From positions 682,001-746,000 of the forward strand of contig CM028334.1 in assembly GCA_016647705.1 (NCBI GenBank): a stretch of 64,000 nucleotides of DNA, in the 5' to 3' direction. Of the stretch, positions 63,023-64,000 are shown one piece after another (position 1 is the stretch's first letter; each line of letters starts with the position of its first letter). Origin of the DNA: Eucommia ulmoides (lineage: Eukaryota; Streptophyta; Magnoliopsida; Garryales; Eucommiaceae). The notes below the pieces were generated by a model. The model saw only the letters and a program-made list of their open reading frames with translations. It was not told the origin of the DNA and made no database searches. Made by a program: the position numbers and the translations under genes.

Positions 63023-64000
63023 TCCTATATATGTATAAATCCATGATCATGAGATAAGTATATAACATCAAAGAGCGAAAAAAGTTGACAAAGCATCCCT
63101 TCTTCATGAGGAAAGGGATTTCTACATTTCTTTAAGGGTGTGTTCGGGTGAAGGAATCTCCAAATGGTGGGTTTTCAAAATTCAAAATTTTAAATATCCC
63201 ATCTTTTTTAAATTCCATGAATATAAATTTATCGAATCTTTATCCAAATGGTCCTCAAAAGGGTTGAAAAAGAGAATTAAATAAGCCTTAAACAAGCATA
63301 TGAACCACCATATTATAAAAACAAGAACATATATGTATAGCTAATTATCTATCATAGTTATTAATTTCAAAGTCAGCGGTAAGACATATCAGTATGAAAA
63401 TTAATGCATATTTTTTGCATATTAGCTAAATTCAACAACTAGAAAACAAACCCATTAATTTAAAATTGCAAATTCTTGGAATAAACGGATAAACCAAACA
63501 AGGATTAAGATTTCAGGAAAGAAAAATGAAAAAAAAAATACCTGGGCCAAAGTCAAGCCATTTTTCTCATGGGACTTGACAAGCTGATCATACTGCTGCT
63601 TGATCTTCCTCTGCGTCGCGCTTGAAGACGACGTGAAAGGGTACAAACAGACCAATTCCTGCTTCTCCTTCGTCTGCCGCCCCTCTCCTGCACCTTCTCC
63701 GGCATTCGAATCTGACGAATTGGCTCTTTTCTTCTTCGCTCTCTTCTTCTTCTTCTTCTTCCCACACTCCTCCTCGCCGGAATTCGTTCCTTCCCTCTCC
63801 AAACCCGACCCGTTTGAACCTGGGTACTCGCATCCCTCGCCGCCGAACAGATTCACCCATTTCGGAGAATTGGAAGGTAAGATCTCCAAAAGCAGCGAAT
63901 TGGTCAATTGGGTCAGGTCTGATTCATGGATTTGCGGGTCTTTGTTTACAGTTTCCGGGAGAGGGCACCGAGTGATCGAATTCAATCTTTTTTGCTCTGT
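60387..64000 (-). CDS. Conserved plant protein of unknown function, 5' end outside the window
   Basis: Six visible exons, minus strand: 63542 to beyond 64000, 62385-62437, 62103-62190, 61898-61996, 60651-60778, 60387-60423. About 287 residues are visible and the frame is still open at the window edge (TEQKRLNSITRC), so the start lies outside. The first part is Ser/Gly/Glu-rich with a lysine cluster (KKKKKKRAKKKRA) that could be a nuclear localisation signal. The middle (LAQVGQFVNCLVEARTEL, KALLFKADRSSFDRIR, YKLELEQKRLEEDAFVYNWL) is helical with coiled-coil character. The end is acidic (DELEEDEQTEF) and finishes RTVSE. I recall similar unnamed plant proteins but no function. Codon-phase agreement at all five junctions supports the model. 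Confidence 0.8.
60497..60612. repeat. Short foldback element in the last intron of the unknown gene
   Basis: GACGGTGTTTGGTTGCATG at the left and GTGCTACCAAATGCTGCC at the right, with ATTGGAGCC...TTCAATTC between. Related to 62668-62812. Confidence 0.45.
60922..61496. mobile_element. Mutator-like foldback MITE, family 'ACTTTGGTCC', copy 3
   Basis: Terminal inverted repeats GGGGTTTTGATACTTTGAAC and CAGGGGTAGAAAGTGTCAAAACCC extend about 170 bp. The flanks ATAACAAAAAT and ATAACAAAAT are an almost perfect 10-11 bp duplication, which fits Mutator-like insertion. A central (AT)n lies at 61170-61204. Located in an intron of the unknown gene. Copies 1 and 2 are at 34.5-36.5 kb. Confidence 0.75.
62668..62812. 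repeat. Short foldback element in intron 1-2 of the unknown gene
   Basis: Left GGTTGTGTTTGGTTGCATGG and right CATGAAACCAAACACTATTT, with a perfect inner pair GGAATTGGAATT / AATTCCAATTCC. Non-coding. Confidence 0.55.
62986..63020. repeat. (AC)n microsatellite
   Basis: AC dinucleotide run in an intron of the unknown gene. Confidence 0.9.

Overview
The window is nuclear DNA from a flowering plant, almost certainly a eudicot. The evidence is seven intron-rich genes with plant-specific families, AT-rich introns and spacers, CT/GA-rich 5' leaders, and many short non-autonomous transposons of plant types. No tRNA, rRNA, CRISPR, operon or bacterial feature was seen. The species cannot be named from sequence alone.

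Gene order, left to right: (1) an NDR1/HIN1-like LEA-2 membrane protein (minus, 800-1576, single exon); (2) an ALE2-type receptor-like kinase (plus, 8222-12198, nine exons, 808 aa); (3) a HOTHEAD-type GMC oxidoreductase (minus, 12955-17827, six exons, 593 aa); (4) an RHD3/SEY1-type ER-shaping dynamin-like GTPase (minus, 24772-34210, 23 exons, 817 aa); (5) an MSI4/FVE-type WD40 histone-binding protein (minus, 38841-45412, 15 exons, 483 aa); (6) a transmembrane-nine (TMN/EMP70) Golgi protein (minus, 46780-51609, seven exons, 639 aa); (7) the 3' part of a conserved plant protein of unknown function (minus, 60387 to beyond 64000). For genes 1-6 the exon lengths sum to a whole number of codons with no internal stop; the visible part of gene 7 also stays in frame.

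ALE2 and HOTHEAD are tail-to-tail with about 0.76 kb between stop codons. Both families are known for epidermis, cuticle and organ-separation phenotypes, so this is a notable pairing. RHD3, MSI4 and TMN are all on the minus strand, in one direction, with short to moderate spacers. They share no obvious pathway beyond general housekeeping (ER shape, chromatin/flowering, Golgi traffic).

The spacers and many introns are full of small elements. These include a family with 3-bp TAA/TTA target duplications and ends like GGCGTTTGGTAAC (PIF/Harbinger-like MITEs), Mutator-like foldback MITEs with long terminal inverted repeats and about 10-bp duplications, TRIM-type miniature LTR elements, SINE-like pieces, and a 2.73-kb solo LTR with a perfect 5-bp duplication. 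Several are nested, which gives a relative insertion history. The least ordinary observations are three GC-AG introns in two neighbouring genes, a 4-nt coding first exon in RHD3, an in-frame tandem splice acceptor inside the ALE2 kinase domain, a palindromic tandem array near 37.2-37.6 kb, and a possible mitochondrial insert near 19.5 kb. I found no clearly new biological system.
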